Shown one piece after another: positions 1 to 10,393 of a DNA stretch of 64,000 nucleotides; position 1 is the first letter of the stretch; each line of letters begins with the position of its first letter. The stretch spans positions 109,040,566 through 109,104,565 of the forward strand of contig NC_081185.1 of the NCBI RefSeq assembly GCF_029867415.1. Direction: 5' to 3'. The notes beneath the pieces were generated by a model. The model was not told the origin of the DNA. It searched no databases and worked only from the letters and a program-made list of their open reading frames with translations. The stretch comes from Vicia villosa. Lineage: Eukaryota; Streptophyta; Magnoliopsida; Fabales; Fabaceae. Both the position numbers and the translations under genes were made by a program.

Positions 1-176
1 TTCTACAAAATCTACAATAATTAGTAAATTAATCTATCTATCTATCTATACTATTCTATAATCCTATAACTTCTCCCACAAAATTTCCCTCCAAAATCTA
101 CAATAATTAGTAAATTAATAAATAATAATTTATACTATTCCATAATCCTATAACTTCTCTCAGAAATTTTTTCTAC

Positions 177-210
<34 letters not shown>

Positions 211-707
211 ACTATTCTATAATCCTATAACTTCTCCCACAAAGTTTCCCTCCAAAATCTACAATAATTAGTAAATTAATAAATAATAATTTATTTATAC
301 TATCTATCTATACTATTCTATAATCCTATAACTTCTCCCACAAAGTTTCCCTCCAAAATCTACAATAATTAGTAAATTAATAAATAATAATTTATTTATA
401 CTATTCTATAATCCTATAACTTCTCTCACTATTCTATAATCCTATAACTTCTCCCACAAAGTTTCCCTCCAAAATCTACAATAATTCGTAAATTAATAAA
501 TAATAATTTATACTATTCTATAATCCTATAACTTTTCTCAGAAATTTTTTCTACAAAATCTCCAATAATTAATAAATTAATAAATAATAATAATAATCAT
601 CCTATAACTTCTCCTACAAAATCTAAAATAATTAGTAAATTAATAAATAATAATAAGAATAATCTCCAATAATTAATAAATTAATAAACAACAACAACAA
701 CAACAAC

Positions 708-752
<45 letters not shown>

Positions 753-830
753 TCTATAACTTCTCTCACAAAAATTTTCTACAAAATCTCCAATAATTAA
801 TAAATTAATAATGCACAATTCATCGTGAAC
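1..830. repeat. AT-rich tandem repeat array with embedded microsatellites
   Basis: A unit of roughly 80-110 bp containing 'ataatcctataacttctc' and 'ctacaataattagtaaatt' recurs about seven times with length changes. It is interspersed with (TATC)n near 36-50 and 178-208 and with (CAA)n/(TAA)n at about 688-755. No coding potential is visible. The array lies just upstream of a Helitron 3' end and is probably internal satellite-like sequence of that element. That link is inferred, because no 5' terminus was found. Confidence 0.7.
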
Positions 831-1207
831 CAGGTCCGTCAAGGAGTTGCAAAATCTTTACCACAAAGCACCCAACAGAAAACTCAAACGGATTATTCTT
901 TACTTCAAAGGAAACTTTTTTTTATATTCTTCTCTTTATTCTTATTTTCTAATATTATATCTTTTTATTTTTTTATTTTATTTTATTAATGTTTATTAAC
1001 TTATGTTTTATTAAGTACACACTTTAAAATATCAAAAACTTTTTTATTTATATTTTACTAAAAAGAGTGTTAATTTATATTATAAATCAGAAACACAATT
1101 ATTATAAAAAATACATATATTATATATTTAAATCTATTTCTTTAAATAATAATTATTAATTATCAATAATTTTTTGATATTAATAATCAATAAATTTATA
1201 AAATATG

Positions 1208-1235
1208 CCCGTGCATAGCACGGGTGAACGTCTAG
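1208..1235 (+). mobile_element. Helitron 3' terminus (plus strand)
   Basis: A perfect 7-bp hairpin (cccgtgc / ATA loop / gcacggg, 1208-1224) is followed seven bases later by CTAG (1232-1235) and then T. That is the diagnostic Helitron 3' end: a GC-rich hairpin, then CTRR, with insertion before T. The element would extend leftwards. Its 5' TC end was not identified and may lie outside the window. Confidence 0.7.
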
Positions 1236-1934
1236 TATAACACTAGCATCTATAAAGGTGTTTAATGGTTTTCACATTTTCACATGAATTTCTAAAAAAG
1301 ACACTGTATTAATATAACTATAAAATAATCATATATGCATATTATGAAACTTTTCAATTTTTCAAAAATAAATTTTGAATAATATATATAAATTAGATTT
1401 AATTTATATTAAAAAAATTATAATATAATAAATTCATTTATTATTAAATTCATATAATAAAATTTAGTACATTATTATTTATGTTTAGTTCTATTATTTT
1501 TTATAAAAAAAAATATATATATATATTATTAAATTTTTTTACAATAATAAATTAAAATATAAAAGATTTAGTATTTGTCCAGGGCCTCTAAAACGTCAGG
1601 ACCTACCCTACATACACATGGGCAAATCCATGTATAGGTACAGTGTGGCTAAAGCCACACCAAAATTCTCAAGGTACAGTAATTCTTTATGCTATATGGT
1701 GACATTTACAATTGAAAACACATATGAATGACAGTACAAGAGGATCACATGTATTATAAAATGTTTTTTTTCATGTGCAGAATAATTTTTCTTTTTTTAC
1801 TTTTTCCTTTTACATTTAGGTATTTATTCAAAATTATTTGTTGCCATTATAGTAAAAATGTAAGACACATGAGAGAGAAGAAGTAAAGGATAATGTAAAA
1901 TTTGGATGGTGACATGCATTTGTACATGTTATTC
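1236..1934. other. Non-coding DNA with a hAT-like terminal remnant
   Basis: No gene is visible. Around 1580-1670 the sequence has a CAGGG/CAGGACC start and a perfect inverted repeat gtgtggct-aa-agccacac (1643-1660). Both resemble the end of a hAT-type transposon, and similar sequence closes the hAT remnant near 7995-8028. The two are not ends of one insertion, because their flanking 8-mers do not match. The rest is AT-rich filler. Confidence 0.4.
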
Positions 1935-2256
1935 CTATTTATACGTTATCTTTCTACAAGGCTCCATCGATGGTGCTCAATGAGATACGGTCAATTCAAA
2001 GTAAATTTCTTGGGTGAGTTAGGACACCGTTTGTAAAACAAGAGAGGATAGAGGATTAGGCGTCAAAAATGTGGAAGTCTTGAATGCGACGTTACTTAAT
2101 AAATAGAAGTGGAGGATTTTATCCGACAATGAAGCGGTTTGGATTGGAATTCTTAAAGCTAGATATGGAAACGTGAAACTTAAGGTGTTAATAGGTGATA
2201 AATCAGTGAAGGAAAGATTCAATATGGTGGAGAGATATTTTGCTTTCTGATAACTA
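1935..2256 (+). pseudogene. LINE (L1-type) reverse transcriptase, C-terminal fragment, left part
   Basis: Conceptual translation, with frame changes, gives the stretch that follows the RT domain in plant L1 elements. It includes the FYKAPS...IQSKFLG segment (about 1961-2010), DNEAVWIGILKARYGN (about 2130-2175) and WWRDILLSDN (2226-2255). The frame is broken by small indels near 2010-2090. The fragment is 5'-truncated. It stops at 2256, where a Helitron begins, and the same protein resumes at 5764, so both pieces are one LINE copy. It is not functional. Confidence 0.75.
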
Positions 2257-2265
2257 CTAGTAAAG

Positions 2266-2956
2266 GACCCGTGCGTTCGCACGGGTCACGCAAAGTCGAT
2301 ATAAACAATAAATAAATATATAATGATGGTTAATAAATATATATAAAAGATATATAAATTAAAAATAAAAAAACATTTGAAATTATAATTGTCATATAAA
2401 TATTAATTTAATCTAGTTAGAAAAATATACTTTAGTAGAAAAAATAGAAAAAAATAATTAAGTAGTCATCTACTCGTGCGTTCGCACACATCATACAATA
2501 TAGTTATAAATATATCGTGAGTAGTCATCTACCCGTGCGTTCGCACGGATTGCACAATATTATGAATAATAAATAAATATAATATATGTTGTTATATTTA
2601 TTTGATTTGGTAACAGGTACCAAACTTTTTTGTCCAAATTTTGTTTATTGTCACTCATACCACTATCTTATTATAAGCATTTGAAATCTTTTTACTTATT
2701 TTAAATAAAAATTACAATATAGTTAATAGATTTATTTTTTCAAAAATATCAGTTATAGATTAATATGTACATATTAAAAACAAAGGAAATAATTAAGTAT
2801 TTATCTATCAGTAGTAAATAAATATAATATAATGATGGTTAAAAATGTAAATAAAATATATACACAATAAGTAGCTTTGCCCCGTCGAAAAATGTATATT
2901 TTAGTAGAAAAATAAAGAAAATAATTAAAAAATCATTTACCCGTGCTTTCGCACGG
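2266..2956 (-). repeat. Ladder of four Helitron-terminal hairpins
   Basis: Copies of the terminal hairpin motif (accCGTGCGttCGCACGg type) occur at 2266-2287, 2473-2490, 2531-2548 and 2939-2956. Related AT-rich sequence accompanies them ('aaatataatataatgatggtt' type, near 2310, 2820 and 2985). Only the outermost copy is followed by CTAG-T. The inner copies look like older or duplicated 3' ends. Confidence 0.7.
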
Positions 2957-3552
2957 TTCATAGAATGTCATTATAAATAATAAATTAATATAATATAGTG
3001 ATGGTTAAAAATGTATATAAAATACAAAAAGAATAACATTTTTTTATAAAAATTATGTATTCATCAATCATAATTGTAGGCTTGTTTATATATTTCACAT
3101 GTAATTTATTAGTTGACATAGTATATTTTTTTTGTAATTGAATTCGGAAAAAAAAATAAAATTTATGTAATTGAAATGAATATTATAATTTAAAAAATTA
3201 TTTAATAATATATTAAATAATAATTTCTCTTAATTTTTTTACAAATAAGATAGTTATTTTCTAATAAAGAGTAAATTTTTAAAAAATGGACTCTCTCTTT
3301 TCATATATATTTTTGAATTTTTTTTACAAATAAGATAGTTATTTCATAAACAGATTATTTTATCATTTTTTTAAGATAAATTTTCTTTATTTAGGTCTCA
3401 TTTACCATTACCCATAAATTTATTACAATATAATGAATTTAATACAATAAATATATTTATTATAAGGCATGCTAATATGAGTCGATGATGAAAAGACAAT
3501 TGTTGGCATGAATATCGGATTAAAATATGGTAACAATTTCTCTATCCATTAT

Positions 3553-3689
3553 AAAAAGTTGGGTAGTGTAACTCCAACCAATCACATGATTCCATCTAAT
3601 TTAACACATTTAATTATTTATTAAAATACTATAAATGTTTGTTGTTTTCAAAATATTTTACAAAGGAGGTAACATTACCCAACTTTTTG
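3553..3689. repeat. Short inverted-repeat element inside the Helitron
   Basis: The sequence begins 'aaaaagttgggta' and ends 'tacccaactttttg', enclosing about 110 bp of AT-rich DNA. This could be a small MITE that inserted into the Helitron or its ancestor. No clear target duplication was seen. Confidence 0.35.
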
Positions 3690-3862
3690 AGTTGGGTAGA
3701 TAAGAATTCACCTTAAAATATTAGTTTAAACTTGACATGAAATTAATTTTGGTAGACATCGATTTTATTCAATAAATTAGCCATTTTGTCAATAAATAAA
3801 TAATATTAAAAATATTTATTTCATCAATATACCTTCAAATAAAAAAATATTAAATGACAACA

Positions 3863-4115
3863 TTGATTATGATAAAAAATTAAATAACTAAATAATTAAA
3901 TGATTATATTGGCCAATAAAACTTTCTTTATCAAATTCATAGGATTTCAGATGAATTGTTCCATGTATTATTATTGAGGGTTTAATTGCATTTATAAGGC
4001 AAAAAAACTTTACGACAACATTGATTATGATAAAAAAATTATTAAATGATAATATTGGACAATAAAACTTTCCTTATCAAATTGATAGTATTTCGAATGA
4101 ATTATTCCATGCATT
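3863..4115. repeat. Diverged tandem repeat inside the Helitron
   Basis: Two related segments (about 3863-3972 and 4020-4115) share 'gattatgataaaaaa', 'caataaaactttc' and 'tcaaatt.atag.atttc.gatgaatt' in the same order. A second duplication of 'ggttaagaacaa' plus 'aataataaggaaagaaagatga' lies at about 5109-5182 and 5213-5286. Such internal duplications are common in non-autonomous Helitrons. Confidence 0.5.
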
Positions 4116-5763
4116 ATTAACATTTAATATTATTAAAATTTTCTACAAATTGTATTCGAAATGGTTAATAATTAGTATTGAAGTAATATAAAATAATAAA
4201 ATAAAATTTTCTACAAATTATATATACATATTTATGGTTAACAAACAAAGTAATATTTAATTAATATATTATCATAAACTTAAAATTCAATGTATTTTGA
4301 CCCTGATATTAAAATATTTTGGTAAAATACAATTTTAATAATATTAATTATATTTTAATAGTGTTTGTAATGGAAGTTAATATATGATATATTTTTTAAA
4401 AAGAATATCACAAATAAATTAAATTGATAGATATAATTATTGTATAATATATTTTATATTTTTATTTAATGAATATATTACCATAAATTAAAATTAATAT
4501 ATTTTTAAGAATTTGCTTCTGTATTTTCCATTGTCCCGTGTCCATCCATTATAAACTTTATTATAATAATGAATCTTTAATATAAAAGTTAGAAAAATAC
4601 TAAAATTTAAAATTTTAAAAATAATTAGGGATTGTAAAAACCCACATAGGATTAAGTGAATACAACTTACAGAATGGTTTATAAGTGAATATATTTCATT
4701 TGGTATTAAGATCATTTCCTTTGGTATTAAGATAAAAAGTATACTGAATCCAAATTGAAACATGATAGAGTTTTGTATGACCCTATGAAATATATACTAC
4801 CTGCTTTATTTTGCTTAGAAAAAGAAACATCAGTTTTGAAACTTAGGATTTGGATTGATTTAGAAATCATTCTTTTTTAAAAGCAAACAGATTTCAATTA
4901 ACAAAAAACATGGAATTCATATAAACAGTTGGATAAATATGTTCAGGGATATTTTCACCCATGTTCAGACTTAAGATCTCTGTCTTTAAATCTATCAAAA
5001 ACACTTTGAGATATAAATAACTTCCCCAACACATGTCTGATAAATAAAAACATTGAAAACGGAGACTTCTAAAAAACACAAAGTTTATAACACTCCATAA
5101 ATCATCTGGTTAAGAACAAAATACTACGAATATATTAAAAGCAAGCCGAAAATGATTTCAAATAATAAGCAAAGAAAGATGAAACATATATGATGCCGGC
5201 GAAATATTATCCGGTTAAGAACAACATAGGATGGATAAATGAAAGCATTAGAAAATGATATCAAATAATAAGGAAAGAAAGATGACGGCAGAAGAAAGAA
5301 GAAAAATTCCATGCAGCCGAAAAAACTATGGAAACGAAGATGAAAAGAAACATTTTGCTTGATAAAATGGAACTGAATAATATAAAAGAGTTTGATGGTC
5401 AATTTTGTGGAAGAGAATGAATTTATAGATGGATGAAATGAATTGGAAGGAACTCTGGTTCAAATTGCATAACTTAAGTTTGCTTGGAATGACTAAAAGC
5501 AACGTGATAAATGGACTACCCATTCCAATAAAAATATAATTAATTAGGACTAAAGGCAATTGAATAGGTTTAAGTGTGTAATAATTACGTTTAGGGTTAA
5601 TGAAAGGTTACTAAATAATTATAATATTTATATTTATTTGTTAATTTAAATATTAAGGGAGATGCAATTACTTTTATGTCCCCGTTTATCACTCTCAAAA
5701 TGGTGATTAGAGGGATAATTAAAAGATTTTATATGTATTCTACTTTATTATATTAAAAGTAGA

Positions 5764-6775
5764 TGAGTTACTTCTTAATAATCATTTTCCAGGGGCGGTT
5801 GATTGTCGTGTGGGGAATGGCGAGAACATACCCTTTTGGTATGCTTCCTGAATGGATCAGCAAACCATCATGGAGGCTTTCCCGGAGTGCTTTCTGGCGG
5901 CTGAAAACCACATCCAAGTTGTAGCTGACAGTGGCTTTTTCGAGAACGAAGGCTGGCAGTGGGATATGCAGCGCATTTTAGCTGCTGACAGCGTTGTTAT
6001 TCCTCTTCCGCTGCAGGAATTTTGTGCCCTTCTTCAGCAGCAGTTCCCGCATGCTGGTTCTTCGGATGGCTTCGTCTGGAGACCGACCTCGACCGGTGAG
6101 TTCTCAATGAAATCTTGTTACGATCTTTTTAAGGCAAAACTGTCAGGGCCTCCTTTGAATCTGGTTTTGGTAGAAGCGTTGAATAATTTATGGAAGGTAA
6201 AAGTTCCTTTGAAAGTTTTGTTTTTCGGATGGCGTTATGTTTAAAACAGGATTGCAACCAAAGATCAATTGTTTAAGAGAAGGATTTTGGTGGATACTAA
6301 TGACGTTATATGTGTCATGTGTAAGAAGGAGGTCGAAACTTTATCACATTTATTTTGGGAGTGTGAGGTAACTTCACGCATTTGGAAAAGAGTTTTGGTT
6401 TGGATAGACCATAGTCCGGAGTTGTCTTACAAGGAGTTCGTAAATTTTTTATTCTTTTGTGATAAAGTGAATTGTGTGTCCAAGAGGACCATTGTGGAGG
6501 TGATTTGGTTAGCTACGGCTTGGTGCTTATGGATGAAACGTAATATCATTATTTTTAAGGATGAGTTATTTAGCTTCAATGAATGTATGACAGATATAAT
6601 CCTTTTTTTCTTGGAATTGGCTTTCATGCTCTTACAAGTTAGTGAAGCATTGTAATTTTCATACTTAGAATATTCTACCGCTCATTTGTTTCGAGCTGTA
6701 GGAGCTTTCTGTTTTGTTCTTTTGGCGGAGTACCCCTTATACTCCCTTTTCTAATTCCATTGTCTATTGAAAAAA
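5764..6775 (+). pseudogene. LINE reverse transcriptase C-terminus with zinc-binding (zf-RVT) region, right part
   Basis: This continues the LINE protein interrupted at 2256. It has RVGNGENIPFWYAS (5804-5849), the linker, FVWRPTSTGEFSMKSCYDLF, then WKVKVPLKVLFFGWR and the cysteine-rich ICVMCKKEVETLSHLFWEC (6308-6364). Together these make the zf-RVT module typical of plant L1 elements. A TGA at 5850-5852 replaces the expected tryptophan codon, and a TAA near 6242 splits the zf-RVT domain. The coding stretch ends at 6653-6655, followed by a short 3' UTR that ends A-rich near 6775. It is a dead copy. Confidence 0.85.
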
Positions 6776-6844
6776 TTAATCCCAATCTTTTGTTTTAATC
6801 CAATGGCTATCATGCAATGCTCTTATCTCTTACTATAATTATTC

Positions 6845-6893
<49 letters not shown>

Positions 6894-6897
<4 letters not shown>

Positions 6898-7078
6898 AGT
6901 AGGAGAACATTTTAAATAGGAGATAAGAGGACTTAATCCTAACCATTAGATTGGATATTTGGTCTTGATGAACATTTATCGTCTATGCTTGCACATGATT
7001 TCATCAAGACCAAATATTCAATTTAATGGCTAGGACTAAGTCCTCCTATCTCCTATTCAAAATATCCTCCTACTTGAT
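6894..7078. mobile_element. Foldback MITE, 185 bp
   Basis: The first roughly 80 bases ('atcaagtaggaga...ggtcttgatgaa') are matched in reverse complement by the last 80 ('ttcatcaagacc...tcctacttgat'). That leaves a loop of only about 25 bp. Both ends abut TA repeats. Class is uncertain (MITE with long terminal inverted repeats). A few mismatches separate the arms. Confidence 0.75.
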
Positions 7079-7101
7079 ACATCCTATATATATATATATA
7101 T

Positions 7102-7347
7102 AGGGCATATCATATGAGAATGTCTTTTTTATATGAGAATGTGAGAATGAATCTGAACCATTGGATTTTAAAATAAATGGTGGAGATTATGTGTGAATCT
7201 TTTTTTATCTCTCTTCAATCTATTATTTTAATGATGGAGGAGAGAGAAAAAAATATCCAAACATAATCTCCACCATTTATTTTAAAATCCAATGGTTCAG
7301 ATTCATTCTCACATTCTCATATAAAGAAGGCATTCTCATATGATATG

Positions 7348-7351
<4 letters not shown>
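7102..7351. mobile_element. Long-TIR MITE, copy 1 (250 bp)
   Basis: The element starts 'agggcatatcatatgagaat' and ends with the exact reverse complement of its first 20 bases. The arms extend about 100 bp each, through 'gaatctgaaccattggattt' and 'ataaatggtggagatta', with a short central loop near 7205-7245. It is flanked by TA on both sides. A second copy lies at 7414-7664. Confidence 0.85.
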
Positions 7352-7413
<62 letters not shown>

Positions 7414-7417
<4 letters not shown>

Positions 7418-7662
7418 CATATCATATGAGAATGACATATTTATATGAGAATGTGAGAATGAATCTGAACCATTGAATTTTAAAATAAATGGTGGAGATT
7501 ATGAGTGAATCTTTTTTTTCTCTCTCCTGTATCTTGAAATAAATGAAGTAGGAGAGAGAAAAAAAAGATTCACTCATAATCTCCACCATTTATTTTAAAA
7601 TCCAATGGTTCGGATTCATTCTCATATTCTCATATAAATATGTCATTCTCATATGATATGCC

Positions 7663-7664
<2 letters not shown>
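7414..7664. mobile_element. Long-TIR MITE, copy 2 (251 bp)
   Basis: Same family as 7102-7351: identical first 20 bases, the same 'ccattgaattttaaaataaa' and 'ggtggagattatg' blocks, and a mirror-image right arm ending 'gatatgccct'. The central loop differs. It is flanked by TA arrays. The two copies sit 62 bp apart, separated only by a TA microsatellite. Confidence 0.85.
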
Positions 7665-7710
<46 letters not shown>

Positions 7711-7712
<2 letters not shown>

Positions 7713-8028
7713 GGCTTTAGTCTTGCCGATACAAATTGCAAGCGTGGAATATGTTTTTTTAGCTATAAAGTTTGTGAAAAGTCAATTATATAACAAAATG
7801 AGTAATTAATAAGTAAATGACATTTTAGTGACTTTTACCGAAAGATGTGTTCTTGGAATAATTGACAATGATATAGTTTTAGCTCATTTTCAAAAAAATA
7901 GATGGTAGACGATTTTCATTATAATTGTATTACATTAAATAATATTATTTCTTATTTTCAGCATAATTTAGTTCATACTTTCTTTCATATTTAGCCACAC
8001 CAGTATATAATGTCCAGATCCTCCCCTG
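7711..8028 (+). pseudogene. hAT transposase C-terminal remnant with right terminus
   Basis: Translation from about 7712 gives LALVLPIQIASVE.VFLAIK.VKSQLYNKM. This matches the hAT dimerisation region pattern (LPI.TASVER.FSAMK.VK..LRNKM). After a break it gives FTERCVLGIIDNDIVLAHFQ, the tail of TTF-type hAT transposases. The stretch ends at the hAT-like terminus 'ggatctg...cccctg' (about 8011-8028). Stops and indels disrupt it. No left end belonging to it was found. Confidence 0.55.
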
Positions 8029-8150
8029 GTCACACATCCTCCCTATCATCTACATTTATTTAATTTCTCAAATATAATAATTAAATTCTCAAATTTAATT
8101 TCCTTGATAACCCCAAATTATCGGCATCTGATGAACAACCGAGGGAGTAA

Positions 8151-8406
8151 TGATAGAGGGGATATAATAGAGTTCTAGTTTATATTATTAGTTATCAATA
8201 TTGTTATTGGGCTTTTACTAGTATTTGGGTCTTTAAGCTTATTACCCATTAGAAGTATTATATATTGTAGTCTCATTGAGACATTAGGTAATCAATCAAA
8301 TGAAAAAGTCTTTTATTTCCTTTAATTCTATTTTGTTATTTTAGTGTTCTTCTTCTTTCTAGTTAAAACCCTATATTATAGCTTTGATAGGAATTGCTTC
8401 CTATCA
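8151..8406 (+). repeat. 5' LTR of the gene-carrying retrotransposon
   Basis: 256 bp, TG...CA ends, preceded by AGTAA. Near-identical to 11227-11482, with scattered substitutions (for example aagcttatt versus aacttatta, aagtctttt versus aaatccttt). The insertion is fairly young but not brand new. Confidence 0.9.
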
Positions 8407-10012
8407 ATTGGTGTTTTCATCCATGTACTCAAATCCTCATACACCTTCATATTATCCATGGAGTATTCCTCCTACCTATCCCAAAAACCCTTTTACATCT
8501 CCAACCACATCTTCATTTCCATCTTTTTCATGGGAACTTTTTACACCATGTTACACTCATGTTGGATCATCATCACTAAGTTTGTATCCAAATCATGGGT
8601 ATTCTCCACATCCACCTAATCCTAACTCATATTCATCATATTCATCATCTCATTATTCATATTACTACAATAATTATTATCAAAAACTCCAACCAACAAA
8701 CACCTCTTTCACAATTGGTCATAAATATCAAATCTATTCTAGAAATAGAAGATATTTTGAGAAGTTTCTGCAAGTGTCTCGTATATGTTTTAAGAAAACA
8801 TCTCAAAAAAAATCTCAAAAGTTGTTTGTCTCAAAAAAATCCCCAAAATCGAAGCACGAAGCATTCATAGGAGAACCTTCAGACTTCTTCAAATATTCAG
8901 CAGCAAGAATGTCGGCAGACTCTCCAACAACACCTATGGCTAAATTGTCGAAAACTATTCGACCCATTCAACCCATAACCCCTCCCTCCACCTACCAGAA
9001 ACTTCCATCCCCTTTTTCCAACCACAACACTAAATCTTCGAACCCTACACGAAGAATTTCGAAACCCAATAATCACATGAGAATAAGCTTCACCGGAAAT
9101 CCATTCTCCAAACCTTCTTCCCTCGTGGAAAACCCTAGATCTAGTTTCTCTCACACCCCTGCCAATAGTCTCATAGATTTTCCGAGAAAAATCTTTGCTT
9201 ATAAACAAGAAAAGGTGAAAGATCAGGTGTTGAGACCTGGAAAGATTCGGTCGCCGTCATCAGCTGCTGCGTCGAAATTGTCCAAGAATTTCATGTCGAC
9301 GATCTCTGCTTCGTTCAAAGTTGTTGAGTCTCCTAGAAGGAAAATCCTTACCGAGAGAAACGAGACCGCTCTTTCATCTGAACGCAAAATTCATGTTTGT
9401 AAGGTAACTTTTGTTGATCCTTTAGAACAGAAAAGGCTTGATGCTGCAATTGATGGAAATGAAATTCCTTTTCCGAGTTTTGAGTCTGATGATATGAGTA
9501 GTGAGAATTTGTCAGTTTCGGATGTTGGTTCTTTGTTTTTGAGGGATGATTTGTTTGAAAATGTACCTATGAATAGTCCTTCGATTTCACATATTGTGAT
9601 TCACAATAATTCCTTGTTTGAAAATGTTTCCATAGAGCCTTTGATTCCACATAATGAGATTCACACTGAATCATTTGAAAATGTTTTCATAGAGCCTGAT
9701 TTTGTAACCCTTGAATCTACTTTTAATCTTAGCCCAACCGCGGCCACTCCTCCAGTTTCATACACACATACTTTAGTTGTGTATTCGAATCTTCAAAGCT
9801 CACTGACATTCGAATCAGAACATGGTGACAGATATGAACCAGTTGCGTATCCTAGTGACTCTCAGAGTAGTGTTGGATTCCCAAAAAATGAATCTAGTGG
9901 TTCTTGGCATCAGGATTCAAGAGTAACTAAATGGAGATTTCAAATGGTGCACCCATTGGAAATTCTTCAGAGAATAAGACTAGAGAGGATAGGTTGGTGG
10001 AAACAATTGTAA
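8384..10012 (+). CDS. 542-codon open reading frame in the retrotransposon: retro leader fused to a captured plant gene
   Basis: An uninterrupted frame from 8384 (inside the LTR) to 10012. Residues 1-175 are low-complexity, rich in Ser, Tyr, Pro and Asn, then Lys-rich. From residue 176, an ATG at 8909, the protein changes character: MSADSPTTPMAKLSK, a Pro/Ser-rich stretch, RISFTGNPFSKPS, KIRSPSSAAASKLSKNFMST, SPRRKILTERNE and VTFVDPLEQKRLDAAIDGNE. From memory this resembles an uncharacterised plant family with a KNFMSPTISAASK...SPRKKILGERNE core, so the start codon of a captured host gene seems to be retained. Residues about 395-440 contain a degenerate FENV...IEP repeat. Whether the frame is translated is unknown. 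The family match is a recollection and was not checked. Confidence 0.5.
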   Translation: MIGIASYQLVFSSMYSNPHTPSYYPWSIPPTYPKNPFTSPTTSSFPSFSWELFTPCYTHVGSSSLSLYPNHGYSPHPPNPNSYSSYSSSHYSYYYNNYYQKLQPTNTSFTIGHKYQIYSRNRRYFEKFLQVSRICFKKTSQKKSQKLFVSKKSPKSKHEAFIGEPSDFFKYSAARMSADSPTTPMAKLSKTIRPIQPITPPSTYQKLPSPFSNHNTKSSNPTRRISKPNNHMRISFTGNPFSKPSSLVENPRSSFSHTPANSLIDFPRKIFAYKQEKVKDQVLRPGKIRSPSSAAASKLSKNFMSTISASFKVVESPRRKILTERNETALSSERKIHVCKVTFVDPLEQKRLDAAIDGNEIPFPSFESDDMSSENLSVSDVGSLFLRDDLFENVPMNSPSISHIVIHNNSLFENVSIEPLIPHNEIHTESFENVFIEPDFVTLESTFNLSPTAATPPVSYTHTLVVYSNLQSSLTFESEHGDRYEPVAYPSDSQSSVGFPKNESSGSWHQDSRVTKWRFQMVHPLEILQRIRLERIGWWKQL

Positions 10013-10393
10013 CTTTGGGCGGTGTTCACCTACAACTCTCTCGAGAACCTGTTAGTGCATTTCAAGCTCCTGTTGAAGATACACAGGATCTCTTTTCTGA
10101 TTCTAAAATGAGTGATGTTAAAGAAATTGAATTCCAAAGTTCTTCTTTTACTTAAAAGCTTCCATTGCAGCATCACTCAACTTAGAATTTCCTGGTGTGA
10201 GGTGCATAGTGTTGTTGATGTCAACAACCAGAGATCTTTCCCTACTTGGAATTCAATTAATGAGTTTGATCCAAAACATTTTGGTGTGGAATGGAGGCAG
10301 AAGTTTGAGACATTGATCAACTTGGAAAAATACTTGCAGTGGCAAATACTTGAAGTTTGGAATAATAAAGTTCTCATTCTTTCTTATAATCTA

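Larger units (their letters stand above)
2257..5763 (-). mobile_element. Non-autonomous Helitron inserted in a LINE
   Basis: On the minus strand the element starts TCTACTTTTAATATAATA (from 5763) and ends hairpin-CTAG (2257-2260). It sits between host A (2256) and host T (5764), as Helitrons require. The terminal hairpin is a 10-bp stem (2266-2275 with 2278-2287). Removing 2257-5763 restores an open LINE reading frame across the junction, which is strong independent support for both boundaries. No Rep/helicase coding is visible in about 3.5 kb, so it is non-autonomous. The interior carries repeated hairpins and short tandem repeats (separate entries). Confidence 0.85.
6847..7710. repeat. (TA)n microsatellites surrounding three foldback elements
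   Basis: Pure or nearly pure TA arrays lie at about 6848-6895, 7084-7101, 7352-7413 and 7666-7709. They separate three inverted-repeat elements that are described separately. Confidence 0.85.

Noticed and set aside
2266..2956. Regularly recurring palindromic units that might suggest a CRISPR-like array
   Set aside because: Spacing is irregular (about 60-400 bp), the intervals are themselves related, and the outer unit is a Helitron 3' end. The genome is eukaryotic.
1580..8028. A single 6.4-kb hAT element from the two terminus-like sequences
   Set aside because: The 8-bp flanks (about 1572-1579 and 8029-8036) do not match, and LINE and MITE sequences of other origin fill the interval. They are separate remnants.
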